From Sedimentisphaerales bacterium (lineage in GTDB: Bacteria; Planctomycetota; Phycisphaerae; Sedimentisphaerales; SM23-30): a DNA stretch of 64,000 nucleotides. The position numbers and the translations under genes are program-made. The stretch spans positions 1 through 64,000 of the forward strand of contig JAFGKT010000080.1 in the NCBI GenBank assembly GCA_016928435.1, read 5' to 3'. Each line of letters begins with the position of its first letter. Within the stretch, counting starts at the first letter, position 1. This document shows, piece after piece, positions 50,413 to 61,161 of this stretch. The notes under the pieces are model-generated. The model saw only the letters and a list, made by a program, of their open reading frames with translations. It was not told the origin of the DNA and did not search any database.

Positions 50413-50440
50413 ATACCCGCTCAACCCCAAAAAGCAACAC

Positions 50441-50470
50441 AAGGGTCAGCTCACGCTGGCCCTTTCTTTT
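50441..50470 (+). terminator. Intrinsic terminator of the AhpD-like gene
   Basis: AAGGGTCAGC-TCAC-GCTGGCCCTT followed by TCTTTT. Confidence 0.85.
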
Positions 50471-50723
50471 GTCCTATCAGACTTTGTCCTATCAGAGCTA
50501 ATCTCCCCTCCCCTTCCCACATCTCAGTCAAGTTCAATATATCCATCTCGGTCTGCCCTTCCACCAAGTCACAAAACAAGACGCCAACCGCCTTTGAATC
50601 TCTCCGCTCCACCAGTTTTCGCCCAGAAAACCGCCCATGAATATTTTCCTTCGGCTGCGGCTTTATTTTCGTTGATTGCTGTCCTAGAATTACTATTGAA
50701 ACCAATATGAAGGAACCCAAACA

Positions 50724-51671
50724 ATGAAACAGCAGCCCAGAAAAATCGTGATTATTGGAGCCGGAGCTGTCGGTGTTACCTACTGTTATGCCCTTATGCA
50801 GCACGGCTTGGCCGACGAAATCGTCTTGATCGACCTCGACCACGACCGAGTCGCCGGTGAGATCATGGATCTATCTCACGGCCTGCCTTTCGTCCAACCA
50901 GTTCGCATTCGGGCCGGCGACTACAGTGACTGCGCAGATGCCGCTCTTATTGTCCTCACCGCTGGGGCCAAGCAAAAACCCAATCAGTCTCGCCGAGAAT
51001 TGGTGCAGCAAAACGCCAAAATCGTTGTTTCTATATGCCAGCAAATAAAACGCTACGCCAATGATGCTATCCTCCTAGTTGTCACCAATCCCGTAGATGT
51101 GCTGACCTACATAGCCATCAACCAACTCGGTTGGCCCAAACCATGCGTCATCGGCTCTGGTACCGTCCTGGATAGCAGCCGTTTTCGTTATATGATCAGT
51201 CAGCATTGCCAGATCGACCCGCGTAACGTCCACGCTTACATTCTTGGCGAACATGGAGACAGCGAAGTTGCCGCCTGGAGCATGACGCACATCGCCGGCG
51301 TACCCATCACCGACTACTGCCCTGGTTGCCAACGCTGCGACTTTCGCGAAACCCACCGGAACATTGCTCAGAAGGTACGCGATTCCGCCTATCACATTAT
51401 CGACTACAAAGGCGCAACCTATTATGCTATCGGCTTGTCACTCGTCCGCATCTCCGAGGCCATTCTCCGCGACGAACACAGCGTGCTTACTGTTTCAACT
51501 TTGCTCAACGGTGAGTACGGCCTCAAAGACATCTGCCTGAGTGTCCCTTGCATCCTCGATAGGACCGGCCTTGTCAGTATCATCGAAGCAAAACTTGCAG
51601 CAGATGAGCAAAAAGCCCTCCAGGCCTCCGCCCAAGTTCTACGCAATAACCTCGCGGACATCCACCTCTAG
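50724..51671 (+). CDS. ldh: L-lactate dehydrogenase
   Basis: IVIIGAGAVGVTYCYALM; LTAGAKQKPNQSR (Gln at the substrate-specificity position); ILGEHGDSEVAAWS. Confidence 0.92.
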   Translation: MKQQPRKIVIIGAGAVGVTYCYALMQHGLADEIVLIDLDHDRVAGEIMDLSHGLPFVQPVRIRAGDYSDCADAALIVLTAGAKQKPNQSRRELVQQNAKIVVSICQQIKRYANDAILLVVTNPVDVLTYIAINQLGWPKPCVIGSGTVLDSSRFRYMISQHCQIDPRNVHAYILGEHGDSEVAAWSMTHIAGVPITDYCPGCQRCDFRETHRNIAQKVRDSAYHIIDYKGATYYAIGLSLVRISEAILRDEHSVLTVSTLLNGEYGLKDICLSVPCILDRTGLVSIIEAKLAADEQKALQASAQVLRNNLADIHL

Positions 51672-51711
51672 ACTTACTCTTAAACACCCCATTATCTGGT
51701 TATCTCTGCGC

Positions 51712-51748
51712 AAAAAAAACAGCAGAGCGCCGCAAAGGACACTCTGCC
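51712..51748 (-). terminator. Intrinsic terminator downstream of acs
   Basis: GCAGAG...CTCTGC stem followed by T8 on the minus strand. Confidence 0.75.
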
Positions 51749-51782
51749 GTTTGAAAATCACAAAACTATTCGCGTATCACGC

Positions 51783-53741
51783 TTAGGCGTCGGCACTGCC
51801 GGTTACCAAAGCGTCAACCACTGACGGATCCGCCAGGGTCGAGGTATCACCGATTTGGTCCGGCGTACCTTCGGAAATCTTACGCAGAATACGACGCATG
51901 ATCTTGCCCGAACGCGTCTTGGGCAAAGCAGGCGTAAACTGAATCTTATCAGGCGAAGCGTGTGGACCAATCTCATTACGCACCGTCTTGACCAACTCAC
52001 CCTTCAGTTCCGGAGTAACTTCTTTGCCGGTCTTCAGAGTAACATAAGCGTAGATACCTTGACCCTTCAGATCGTGAGGCATACCGACAACGGCGGCTTC
52101 TGCGACACTTGGGTGTTTACCCAAAGCGCCTTCGATTTCCGCTGTGCCCAAACGATGGCCCGAAACGTTGATAACGTCATCAACGCGACCGGTAATCCAG
52201 TAGTAGCCATCTTCGTCGCGACGGCAGCCATCACCACTGAAGTACTTGCCAGGATACATGCTGAAGTAAGTTTGCTTGAAGCGATCGTGATCGCCGTACA
52301 AGGTTCTCATCATGCCCGGCCACGGGAACTTGATGCACAAATTGCCGCTTACACTGTTGCCTTCAATGGTCTTGCCGTTTTCGTCAACCAATTCCGGTTG
52401 TACGCCAAAGAAAGGCAGCGTAGCCGAACCGGGTTTGGTCTTGATAGCGCCGGGCAACGGAGTAATCAAAATACCGCCGGTCTCCGTCTGCCACCAGGTG
52501 TCCACTATGGGGCAGTTCTCTTTGCCGACAACTTGATAATACCAATGCCATTCCGGGCTCTTGATCGGCTCACCGACAGTACCCAGAACCTTCAAAGTAC
52601 TAAGGTTATGCTTGGTTACCCAAGAATCGCCTTCTTTCATCAGTGCCCGCAAAGCAGTCGGAGCGGTGTAGAAAATGTTGACCTTGTGCTTATCAACTAC
52701 TTCCCAGAACCGACCGTAATCAGGATAGTTCGGCACGCCTTCAAACATAACCGTAACTGCACGGTTCGTCAAAGGACCATAAACAATGTAGCTGTGTCCG
52801 GTAACCCAGCCGATATCAGCCGTGCACCAGTAAATGTCGCCTTCTTGATAGTCAAACACATACTTGTGCGTTATTGCCGCGTAAAGCAAGTAACCGCCGG
52901 TGGTGTGCAATACACCCTTGGGATGACCGGTTGAACCAGACGTGTAAAGAATGAACAACGGATCTTCGGCATCCATCGACTCGCATGCGCACTCGGTTGA
53001 TTCCGCGTCGCACATCTCATGCCACCACAAATCACGACCTGCCTGCATCGGAACTTCGTTGCCGGTACGCTTCACAACAACAATATGCTCTACGCAAGGA
53101 CAAGAAGCCGCAGCCTTGTCAGCGTTGGTCTTCATCGGAATATCATTCTTCTTGCCACGCAGTGCCGTGTCTTGAGTAATGATAACTTTGCATTCGCTGT
53201 CGTTGATACGTTCTGCCAAAGAATCAGGACTAAAAGCGCCAAAAACAATGCTGTGTACCGCGCCAATACGCGTACAAGCCAGCATCGCCACAGGCAACTG
53301 AGGAACCATCTGCATATACATGCAAACGCGGTCGCCCTTCTTGACGCCGATCTTCTTCAGAGCGTTGGCGAACTGACAAACCTGGTCCAGCAACTCTTTG
53401 TAAGTAACTTTGCTGTCTTCATGCGGGTCGTTGCCTTCCCAAATAATCGCTGTTTGGTCGCCTTTGCCGGCTTCGACATGACGGTCCAAGCAGTTATAAC
53501 TGACATTCAGTTTGCCGCCCTTGAACCACTCGATATTGGCTTCGTGAAAATCCCAATCCAGAACCTTGTCCCATTTCTTGTCCCAAGAAATCATTTTTTC
53601 CGCCATCTCAGACCAGAACCCTTCCGGATCCTTAACTGAACGGTCGTACATCTCTTGGTACTTCGCGAAATCGATATCCGTTTTGCCCTTGATAGCATCG
53701 GGTACATCATAAGTAGGAATCGTTGATACTTCTTCAGACAT
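51783..53741 (-). CDS. acs: Acetyl-CoA synthetase
   Basis: [70 protein letters not shown]. Confidence 0.97.
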   Translation of the reverse strand: MSEEVSTIPTYDVPDAIKGKTDIDFAKYQEMYDRSVKDPEGFWSEMAEKMISWDKKWDKVLDWDFHEANIEWFKGGKLNVSYNCLDRHVEAGKGDQTAIIWEGNDPHEDSKVTYKELLDQVCQFANALKKIGVKKGDRVCMYMQMVPQLPVAMLACTRIGAVHSIVFGAFSPDSLAERINDSECKVIITQDTALRGKKNDIPMKTNADKAAASCPCVEHIVVVKRTGNEVPMQAGRDLWWHEMCDAESTECACESMDAEDPLFILYTSGSTGHPKGVLHTTGGYLLYAAITHKYVFDYQEGDIYWCTADIGWVTGHSYIVYGPLTNRAVTVMFEGVPNYPDYGRFWEVVDKHKVNIFYTAPTALRALMKEGDSWVTKHNLSTLKVLGTVGEPIKSPEWHWYYQVVGKENCPIVDTWWQTETGGILITPLPGAIKTKPGSATLPFFGVQPELVDENGKTIEGNSVSGNLCIKFPWPGMMRTLYGDHDRFKQTYFSMYPGKYFSGDGCRRDEDGYYWITGRVDDVINVSGHRLGTAEIEGALGKHPSVAEAAVVGMPHDLKGQGIYAYVTLKTGKEVTPELKGELVKTVRNEIGPHASPDKIQFTPALPKTRSGKIMRRILRKISEGTPDQIGDTSTLADPSVVDALVTGSADA

Positions 53742-53795
53742 ATAGCAGCTCCTTATGTCGTTAGATTTTTATTAAAAAAAATACCATAAAATCCG

Positions 53796-54038
53796 CTAAT
53801 CCCGAGTAGGAATCACCAGAATACACACATAGTTCATTATTGCCCACTCCAACCCCGATAACGCCTGGCGAGATAAGCGTATCAAATCGGGACGGTTTTT
53901 TTGCTCAGCCCTGCGAACTTCATAAATTATTGTGTTTACTTCGCTTATCGCGAGTTCACACCGAGACCTAAACAAAAGATACGTATTATAATCGCCGAAT
54001 CCATCCGCAACAACAAAAAACCTTTTTTTCCGCGTCAT
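53796..54038 (-). CDS. Small hypothetical helical protein (80 aa)
   Basis: ATG at 54038 preceded by GAGGAGAT RBS; MTRKKRFFVVADGFGDYNTYLLF... Confidence 0.5.
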   Translation of the reverse strand: MTRKKRFFVVADGFGDYNTYLLFRSRCELAISEVNTIIYEVRRAEQKNRPDLIRLSRQALSGLEWAIMNYVCILVIPTRD

Positions 54039-54254
54039 TATCTCCTCACGCCTTTTCCATCCCTCAGACCCAAACCACCAACCACCAATCAGAGTCCTAA
54101 GCATAAATATCTACCAACGCGGTTCGCGCCGCCGGGATTGAATCCCCAACCTCCATAACCCTATTGACGAGACGCTGTGTGACAACTACCATATGGTATC
54201 CATCTAATCCAAAACACTTTAATCCAGAGTAACGAACCAGTACCTCAAAGCACA

Positions 54255-55502
54255 ATGACCGACCCATCAACAACCCCAGACCGCTCATCCGGCAGTACCA
54301 GCAGCTCAAGGCTCCCCAGCCGAGTGGTATTGGTAGCCGATGAAACAACATTGTGGCAATACGAGCCGGTTCTGCGCCGAATGATGCTGGGCCTAATCGA
54401 CGAAATCGACGACCTCACTCTTTTGTGCCTGGGCCGTTGCGCACTCGCCAATTTTGTGCCCTGTCCTCCGGTACGTCTGCTAACCGAAACCCGCAAAGAC
54501 CCCACCTACGAACAATTCGATGTCACTTCCCGCGAAGTGACTATTCGCGCCCCTCGTTCCAGGTTGATTAATCTGCTGCTGCCTCACAGACGCATAAAAC
54601 GTTTGGCTAATGCGCTGACCACATACAAGCCCACACTTCTCCACGCGCTGGGCGAAAATCAAGGCCATCTCGTTCGTCAGTTGAGCAAACAACTACATCT
54701 GCCTTACGTCGTTACTTATCTGCCCCTGGAAGGTCAGCCGAGTCAAGTCAGCTCGCCCCGCTGCACCGCTGTTATTTGCTGCAACAGCAAAGCCGCCCGC
54801 CAAACCCGCCAATCGCGCAAAATCCCCGCTTCCCAGGTCCACCTTATACCGATCGGCACTCATGTATCACAAGAATCTGTTGCATTCAACCACGAGCAAG
54901 ACACAACCAACCTTTTCTACATCGGCCCGTTGGAAGAAGGCCTAGGCCTGGCTGAACTAATCAATGTCTTACGTCGTTTACTCAACAACGATCATCAATG
55001 TCATCTCACCTTGTGCGGCCAAGGCGCCGCTAAGCGTCACCTCCGCCAACAAACGCAGCGACTAGGCCTTACCGAACAAGTACATTTCACCCCCCCGCTG
55101 ACCAAGTTTATCCAGCACAGCCAAGCAGGCAAAATACTACTTAAGTCCAGCGACATATTCGTCCAACCCTGTCCTTCTCATAACCTCAGACCTGAATGGC
55201 TGGATGCCATGAGCGTAGGAGTAGTACTTGTAGCCGCCCAAGGACCGCCTTGCGACCTGTTCGTTGAAAACCAAACCGCTGCGATCGTACCATTCAGAGA
55301 CGAAGACCGACTTCTGGAAACGCTCGAAAACTTGATAACCAACCCATCCCACGCCATGCAGCTAGCCCACCAGGCCCAAGAACACCTGCGCAAACATTTC
55401 CAGACCAGCCATATGGTCGAACGCATGGGCAACGCTTATCGTCAAGCCATCGAAACATTCGCCGCATTAAAGAACCCACCCCAACCAGAGCCGCGAGCGT
55501 AA
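54255..55502 (+). CDS. Glycosyltransferase family 4-like
   Basis: LFYIGPLEEGLGLAELINVL..., HLTLCGQGAAKRHLRQQTQRLGLTEQVHFTPPL, DIFVQPCPSHNLRPEWLDAMSVGVVLVAAQGPP. Confidence 0.85.
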   Translation: MTDPSTTPDRSSGSTSSSRLPSRVVLVADETTLWQYEPVLRRMMLGLIDEIDDLTLLCLGRCALANFVPCPPVRLLTETRKDPTYEQFDVTSREVTIRAPRSRLINLLLPHRRIKRLANALTTYKPTLLHALGENQGHLVRQLSKQLHLPYVVTYLPLEGQPSQVSSPRCTAVICCNSKAARQTRQSRKIPASQVHLIPIGTHVSQESVAFNHEQDTTNLFYIGPLEEGLGLAELINVLRRLLNNDHQCHLTLCGQGAAKRHLRQQTQRLGLTEQVHFTPPLTKFIQHSQAGKILLKSSDIFVQPCPSHNLRPEWLDAMSVGVVLVAAQGPPCDLFVENQTAAIVPFRDEDRLLETLENLITNPSHAMQLAHQAQEHLRKHFQTSHMVERMGNAYRQAIETFAALKNPPQPEPRA

Positions 55503-55579
55503 TATCCGCCGGTGCGGCTCACACCGACCGGATTGATTCCTGACTCTTTACCCCAATTGCCATCCCAACAAAGCACCGC

Positions 55580-56686
55580 TCACCAATGCCGTGCCGCGAA
55601 ATGATTCACAGTCAACTGCAGTGCCCGCATAATGTGGTTGGCCAGTCCCGTATGGTCCGTCTCAAACCAAACAATCTCCGCGTCCGCTTCGTCCGCCAAA
55701 GCCTGGGCGCAATGGGCCGGTATAATCCTATCGTCCGTGGCGTTCAGCATTAGAACTCGAGTGTTACGCAAGCGGTCCGCGTAAACCAACGGCTCGATCG
55801 GCTCGGTCGCTTTTCGAAACTGTTCAACCGATATCCCTCGACTCTGTAATTCCGCACGCACTCCCTGCACCTCCGGCGCATCGGTCATCAAAACATAAGC
55901 CAAATCCCCTCCCGCCACCACCAACACTACCCGCCCAAACCCCCCGTCCACTCCCGCCGTCAACGCCGAAATCAACCCACCCAAACTCACCCCGCACAAA
56001 CCAATACGATCAGCGTCCACCCCTTCTTGCGCCGCCAACCAAGCGGCGCTTCGCCGCACATCCATCACCGCTTGCTCCACGGCCTCTACCAGCATATCCG
56101 GACTGCCGGCAAACCCTCGAACCCCTCCGCCCTGCCGCGCTCCATAGTAAGGCAGAACCATAATACAAACATCGATACCCGATGTAGCCAACGTATGAGC
56201 GATCACTCGCGGCAGCGTCATGTCACCATCCAAAGCACCCAACAAAATTACACTAGGCCGAGAACCATCACCATTCTGGCGGTAGTACTCGCAATACACC
56301 GTATTGTTGGCCGTCACATCACTTGCATAAGCCGAAGGAAAACTCACATAATAAACATCGTACAAAGGCGTCTCCCGCAGCAGAACCTTGCGGTACTCAA
56401 AGTCCTCTTCGCCTCTATCGTACTCATCCAAAAACGCCTGCTGACAAGGATCATCACTGACCGGTATCGACCTATACATCTCCGCCGGGATAGTCCCCAC
56501 TTCTTCAACCGCCAACTGCGATGACTCCTGCCCATAAGCATCATCACCACCCGCTTCATCCGCCCCTGCGCTATTTTCCTCCGCGCCCGTCAACACAACC
56601 GCCCAACCCCAAACCATCAAAAATCCAACCAGCACCGTCCAACGCCGCGAAAATCCATGTTTTCCACTTGCTCTCATCTGATGCAA
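55580..56686 (-). CDS. Secreted alpha/beta hydrolase
   Basis: Signal peptide; RIGLCGVSLGGLISALTAG (GxSxG), LMLNATDDRIIPAHCAQAL, H near C-terminus. Confidence 0.85.
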   Translation of the reverse strand: MHQMRASGKHGFSRRWTVLVGFLMVWGWAVVLTGAEENSAGADEAGGDDAYGQESSQLAVEEVGTIPAEMYRSIPVSDDPCQQAFLDEYDRGEEDFEYRKVLLRETPLYDVYYVSFPSAYASDVTANNTVYCEYYRQNGDGSRPSVILLGALDGDMTLPRVIAHTLATSGIDVCIMVLPYYGARQGGGVRGFAGSPDMLVEAVEQAVMDVRRSAAWLAAQEGVDADRIGLCGVSLGGLISALTAGVDGGFGRVVLVVAGGDLAYVLMTDAPEVQGVRAELQSRGISVEQFRKATEPIEPLVYADRLRNTRVLMLNATDDRIIPAHCAQALADEADAEIVWFETDHTGLANHIMRALQLTVNHFAARHW

Positions 56687-56804
56687 CCTTTCGTATTATG
56701 ATATTCGCCCAAAGAATCATAATTTATACCCCCCATTACAGCAGAACGTTACACCAATTCCCCCCTTACCGAATGCGATGCTTCCCAGCCGAGCGCCCCC
56801 ATGC

Positions 56805-57635
56805 TCAGCTAATTCCCCCCTCAGCCGCAGCATATTGTTCCACCAAACTCTTTTCCGCCAAAACCGTCTGCTGATTCTCAAAACTCACCCGCTCACTGCG
56901 ATACAAAACGCCGATAGGAATCTCATCCCCCCATCGCAATGCCAACCGCAAAGCCACCTCTTTATCACGCGGATCATGGTCGTCACCCACCGGCTTCACG
57001 CGCTGTTTATACCACTTAAATGTGTTTTGCTTATTGAATGACGGGCACGGCTGCAGAATATCAACCAACGCGAATCCACCTGTGTGCTTCAACGCCGCCA
57101 CCATCGTCGCCCGCAAATGATCCCGCTCACCCACAAACGACCGCGCCACCAACGAACATTCCTCAAGAATCGCTATCGCCAACGGATTAAAAGGCAAACT
57201 CATTACCCCGTGCTTCTGTATCTTGGTAACCATTCCCAAATCGCTCGTCGGCGAAGCCTGCCCCTTGGTCAAACCGTACACTTGGTTATCATGCACAAAA
57301 ACCTTCACGCCTATGTTCCGTCGAATAGCATGCAAAAAATGATTCCCCCCTTCCCCATACATGTCGCCATCGCCGCTGGTAATCGTAACTTCCAATTTAT
57401 GATTGCTCAACTTAATACCCGTAGCCGCCGGCAACGCTCGGCCGTGCAAACCATTAAATACATTGCCCCTAGTATAATGAGGCAACTTAGCCGCCTGACC
57501 AATCCCCGAAACCAAAACCAACTTATGCCTATCCACCCCCGCTTCCTCCAAAGCTTCATCAAAGGTCTTCAGCAAAGAATAATTACCACAGCCCGGACAC
57601 CAAGCCGGTTTCGTATCTGTTTCGGCTAATTTCAT
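56805..57635 (-). CDS. korB: 2-oxoacid:ferredoxin oxidoreductase beta subunit
   Basis: PAWCPGCGNYSLLKTFDEAL; SGDGDMYGEGGNHFLHAIRRNIGV; DNQVYGLTKGQASPTS. Confidence 0.93.
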   Translation of the reverse strand: MKLAETDTKPAWCPGCGNYSLLKTFDEALEEAGVDRHKLVLVSGIGQAAKLPHYTRGNVFNGLHGRALPAATGIKLSNHKLEVTITSGDGDMYGEGGNHFLHAIRRNIGVKVFVHDNQVYGLTKGQASPTSDLGMVTKIQKHGVMSLPFNPLAIAILEECSLVARSFVGERDHLRATMVAALKHTGGFALVDILQPCPSFNKQNTFKWYKQRVKPVGDDHDPRDKEVALRLALRWGDEIPIGVLYRSERVSFENQQTVLAEKSLVEQYAAAEGGIS

Positions 57636-59296
57636 TTCTGTATCCTTTCGGCTATCTCTGCCCCGGTAAAAGGCATCCCCGTATAATTCGTCAGCAGCTC
57701 ACATTCAGTCAAAACCCCCACCGAACGCAGAAGCGTCGCCAACTGCCCCGTACAATTCCCCTCCACGGATATAATTCGCTTCGGCGAACCAATCGCCTCC
57801 TTAACCTTATCCACCGCCAAAGGCCAAACCTGACCAAAGTGCAGCATCGCCGCCGACACCCCCTTTGCGTTCAACAACGCCACCGCTTCCCGACCAGGCC
57901 CCAACGTCGAACCCCAAGTCAACAGCAGCGTTTCCGCATCCTCCGCACCAAACCGCTCCGGCAACAAAGCCCCCGCCGTCATCCCCTTCAGCTTCCGCAT
58001 CCGCTTATCCTGCTGCTCCACATGCGCATCCATATCCTCAGTGATATGCCCATCCGCCGTGTGCGAATCACTGTCACACACCACCAATGCCTCCCCACCC
58101 GGAATCGCCCTATCCGACACCCCGGAATCCGTCACCGCGTAACGAACATAATCCTCCCCCGCGTCCGTCACAATCCTGCGATCTATCAGCCTCGGCTGAC
58201 TATCCAGTTCGTCAATCGAATGTTCCATATCCTGCAAGAATTGGTCCGTCAATATCAACACCGGCGTTTGGTATTCATGCGCCGTTTCCATCGCCCTCCG
58301 CGTCAAGTCGTAACACTGCTGCACCGAACCGGGCGTAAATATCGCCCGCGGAAACTCCCCATGGCCCGCATACAAAGTAAACATCAGATCCTGCTGCCCC
58401 GTACGCGTCGGCAATCCCGTCGCCGGGCCCGGCCGCTGCGCAATCATCACCACGATCGGCAACTCCATCATACCCGCCAAGCTCAATCCTTCCGCCATCA
58501 AAGCGAACCCCCCTCCGCTGGTCATCGTCATTCCCGGCACCCCCGCGTACGTCGCCCCGCAAACCATATTCACCGCTGCGATCTCATCTTCCGCCTGTTC
58601 CACCACAATCCCGTATTCGTCCGCAGCACCCGCCAAGAAAGTAAAAACACCCGTCGAAGGCGTCATCGGATACGCCGTAACAAACTTCACTCCGCTAACC
58701 GCCGCGGATAGCCCCATCGCCGTCGAACCATCATAAACCCAACCGCCCTTGCGCGTAGGCTTAGGCCCCTTCAACTTCCCCACCTGGTCCGCCACCAACT
58801 TGCCTCCCGCCCGAGCGCAAGCGATATTCCCCGAGACCACCCCCTCATCCTTCTTAGCGAATTGCTTTTTCAGCAACCCCTCCAATACCCCAATATCATA
58901 ACCCAGCAGCGCCATTACCGCCCCAGCCGCCACCGTATTCGAATACAGCGTGCTATCAGCCGTTTCCTTAGCCACCGCTTCCAAATCAATATTTATATCC
59001 CCCTTGCCCGAGCCAGTATTATGCAGAATCATCCCGCCCGATGCCACCTCCTCGCCTAGCACTTCCAACGCCTCATCAGTCAACGCCACCAAAACCCCAA
59101 CCTTATCCCCCGGCCCATACAACGGCTCATCACCAATCCGAATATCATACCAATTAAGTCCACCCCGAACCCGCGACATATAACTCCGCGTCGCCAAAAC
59201 CTCCAGCCCCAATTCCGCCAACGAGCCAACCAAAAGTTGACCTGTCGTCAAAACTCCTTGACCCGCTTCGCCCGCGATTCTAATCGTCAAATCCAT
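57632..59296 (-). CDS. korA: 2-oxoacid:acceptor oxidoreductase alpha subunit (gamma-alpha fusion)
   Basis: RIAGEAGQGVLTTGQLL; FVTAYPMTPSTGVFTFLA; TMTSGGGFALMAEGLSLAGMMELPIVVMIAQRPGPATGLPTRTGQQDL. Confidence 0.94.
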   Translation of the reverse strand: MDLTIRIAGEAGQGVLTTGQLLVGSLAELGLEVLATRSYMSRVRGGLNWYDIRIGDEPLYGPGDKVGVLVALTDEALEVLGEEVASGGMILHNTGSGKGDINIDLEAVAKETADSTLYSNTVAAGAVMALLGYDIGVLEGLLKKQFAKKDEGVVSGNIACARAGGKLVADQVGKLKGPKPTRKGGWVYDGSTAMGLSAAVSGVKFVTAYPMTPSTGVFTFLAGAADEYGIVVEQAEDEIAAVNMVCGATYAGVPGMTMTSGGGFALMAEGLSLAGMMELPIVVMIAQRPGPATGLPTRTGQQDLMFTLYAGHGEFPRAIFTPGSVQQCYDLTRRAMETAHEYQTPVLILTDQFLQDMEHSIDELDSQPRLIDRRIVTDAGEDYVRYAVTDSGVSDRAIPGGEALVVCDSDSHTADGHITEDMDAHVEQQDKRMRKLKGMTAGALLPERFGAEDAETLLLTWGSTLGPGREAVALLNAKGVSAAMLHFGQVWPLAVDKVKEAIGSPKRIISVEGNCTGQLATLLRSVGVLTECELLTNYTGMPFTGAEIAERIQK

Positions 59297-59428
59297 GGTC
59301 CGCCGTTTCCTCTCTAGCCACCCCTATGTTAGCCCATACTGACTTCTAAAAGCGCAAAGCATCCACATCTCGCAGCACCAAAGCCCGCAAGTCCTCCAAA
59401 CAGTCCGCAACTAATTAAAATCATATCC

Positions 59429-60298
59429 CTAAAGCAATCCGTAATCCGCCAGGATTTTCTTCAGTTGCTTTCTCTTCTCGTCGTCCAGTCCGACCATCGG
59501 TAGGCGCAACTCATCCGAAGCCATACCCAACTCCGCCATCGCCGCCTTGATCGGAATCGGATTCGTTGACAGTCCCAGCAAAGCTTGAGACATCGAAAAC
59601 AACCTGTCGTGCCACTGCCGAGCCGTCACAAAATCGCCCGCCAAAATCGCGTCCGTCATCGCCTTGGTGTCTTTAGGCACAATATTGGCTACCACCGACA
59701 CCACACCCTTGCCCCCCACCGCCGCCAAGGGCAGCGTCAAGCTGTCATCGCCCGATACTATCGTCAGATCCGAACCAATCGCGATCGCTGAAGCCTGGTC
59801 CATTTTGCCCGTCGCCTCTTTGACCGCTACGATGTTTTTGAGCTTCGACAGACGAATAATGGTTTCCGGTTCCATGTTCACCACGCAGCGTCCCGGAATA
59901 TTGTACAGCATGATCGGCAAATCAACCGTCTCCGCGATAGCCTTAAAATGCTGATACATGCCTTCTTGTGTCGGTTTGTTATAATACGGAACTATCTGCA
60001 AAGTACCATCGGCGCCTACTTCTTTGGCGAACTTGGTCAATTCAATCGCCTCAGCCGTGCTGTTGGAACCGGCACCAGCGATGACCGGCACTTGCTTGGC
60101 CGCGGCTTTGACTACCGCTTCCACTACCTTCTTATGCTCAATGTGCGATAGCGTCGGCGATTCGCCTGTCGTTCCCACCGGAACAATACCATCCGTGCCG
60201 TTTTCAATGTGGAACTCGACCAGCTTATCCAAAGTAGCAAAATCAACTTGTCCATCCTTAAACGGCGTAATCAAAGCAACCAAACTGCCGGTAAACAT
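59429..60298 (-). CDS. dapA: 4-hydroxy-tetrahydrodipicolinate synthase
   Basis: GTDGIVPVGTTGESPTLSHIEH; VIAGAGSNST; PIMLYNIPGRCVVNM; VAVKEATG. Confidence 0.96.
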   Translation of the reverse strand: MFTGSLVALITPFKDGQVDFATLDKLVEFHIENGTDGIVPVGTTGESPTLSHIEHKKVVEAVVKAAAKQVPVIAGAGSNSTAEAIELTKFAKEVGADGTLQIVPYYNKPTQEGMYQHFKAIAETVDLPIMLYNIPGRCVVNMEPETIIRLSKLKNIVAVKEATGKMDQASAIAIGSDLTIVSGDDSLTLPLAAVGGKGVVSVVANIVPKDTKAMTDAILAGDFVTARQWHDRLFSMSQALLGLSTNPIPIKAAMAELGMASDELRLPMVGLDDEKRKQLKKILADYGLL

Positions 60299-60386
60299 CT
60301 TTATTCTCTCCGAATCTATTATCAGCTTTCAAAAATCTAATCTTGCCGGCAGACTCTAAGACCGCCAACGTCAACGTCTATTGCAC

Positions 60387-61109
60387 TTAACTGTACTTAT
60401 CGATCAAAGCGATCATTTCCCGCACCGCTTCTCGAATGCCCACAAAAACCGAACGCGCTATGATACCATGGCCGATGTTAAAATCTTCCAGTCCCTCAAT
60501 CGCCGCGATCGGGGCGATATTACGATAATTCAAACCGTGCCCCGCGTGTACCACTAACCCATTCTCCATGCCGATATCCCGGCCTTTTGTCATCTCCTTC
60601 ACTCGTCGCGCTCGCTGCTGATCTGTGCGGGCATTAGCGTACATCCCCGTGTGCAGCTCAATCGCGTCGCAGCCCGCCTGGGCCGATGCCAAAATCTGCT
60701 TCGCGTCCGGCACAATAAAAGCCGAAACCACAATGCCGGCCTTCTGCAGCCGTTTCGTAACCGACATTAACCGCTTCTTATGCTTCACACAGTCCAAACC
60801 ACCCTCGGTCGTCAATTCCTGCCTTTTCTCCGGCACCAACGTCACCTGGTCAGGCTTCACCCGCGTAGCGATCCGCACCATCGCGTCCGTCATCGCCATT
60901 TCCAAGTTCAACTTCACGCCCACCGTCTGCCGCATTATCTCCAAATCTCTGTCTTGAATATGCCTTCGGTCTTCGCGTAAATGCAGCGTAATACCTGCCG
61001 CGCCGGCCAACTCGCACTCCGCCGCCGCCCAAACCGGGTCCGGCTCATCAACACCCCGCGCCTGACGAATCGTCGCTACATGATCGATATTTACATTCAA
61101 AACAGCCAT
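60387..61109 (-). CDS. pdxJ: Pyridoxine 5'-phosphate synthase
   Basis: LNVNIDHVATIRQARGVDEPDPV; ITLHLREDRRHIQDRDL; IELHTGMYANA; VHAGHGLNYRNI. Start refined to the internal ATG. Confidence 0.96.
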   Translation of the reverse strand: MAVLNVNIDHVATIRQARGVDEPDPVWAAAECELAGAAGITLHLREDRRHIQDRDLEIMRQTVGVKLNLEMAMTDAMVRIATRVKPDQVTLVPEKRQELTTEGGLDCVKHKKRLMSVTKRLQKAGIVVSAFIVPDAKQILASAQAGCDAIELHTGMYANARTDQQRARRVKEMTKGRDIGMENGLVVHAGHGLNYRNIAPIAAIEGLEDFNIGHGIIARSVFVGIREAVREMIALIDKYS

Positions 61110-61161
61110 CGCACTTATCCTTTCCGCCATTCCCGGCGCTGCCCAACTGCCCAATACAACC

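Noticed and set aside
51855-52934. 359-aa plus-strand ORF opposite acs (also 53019..53639)
   Set aside because: Shadow ORF on the complement of acs; composition not protein-like and no motifs.
54119-54155. tRNA-like GGTTCG...GGGATTGAATCCCC string
   Set aside because: Part of dispersed repeat family 2; no cloverleaf or acceptor stem could be assembled.
57839-58711. 290-aa Arg/His-rich plus-strand ORF opposite korA
   Set aside because: Extreme R/H/P composition typical of a wrong-frame reading of a GC-rich gene.
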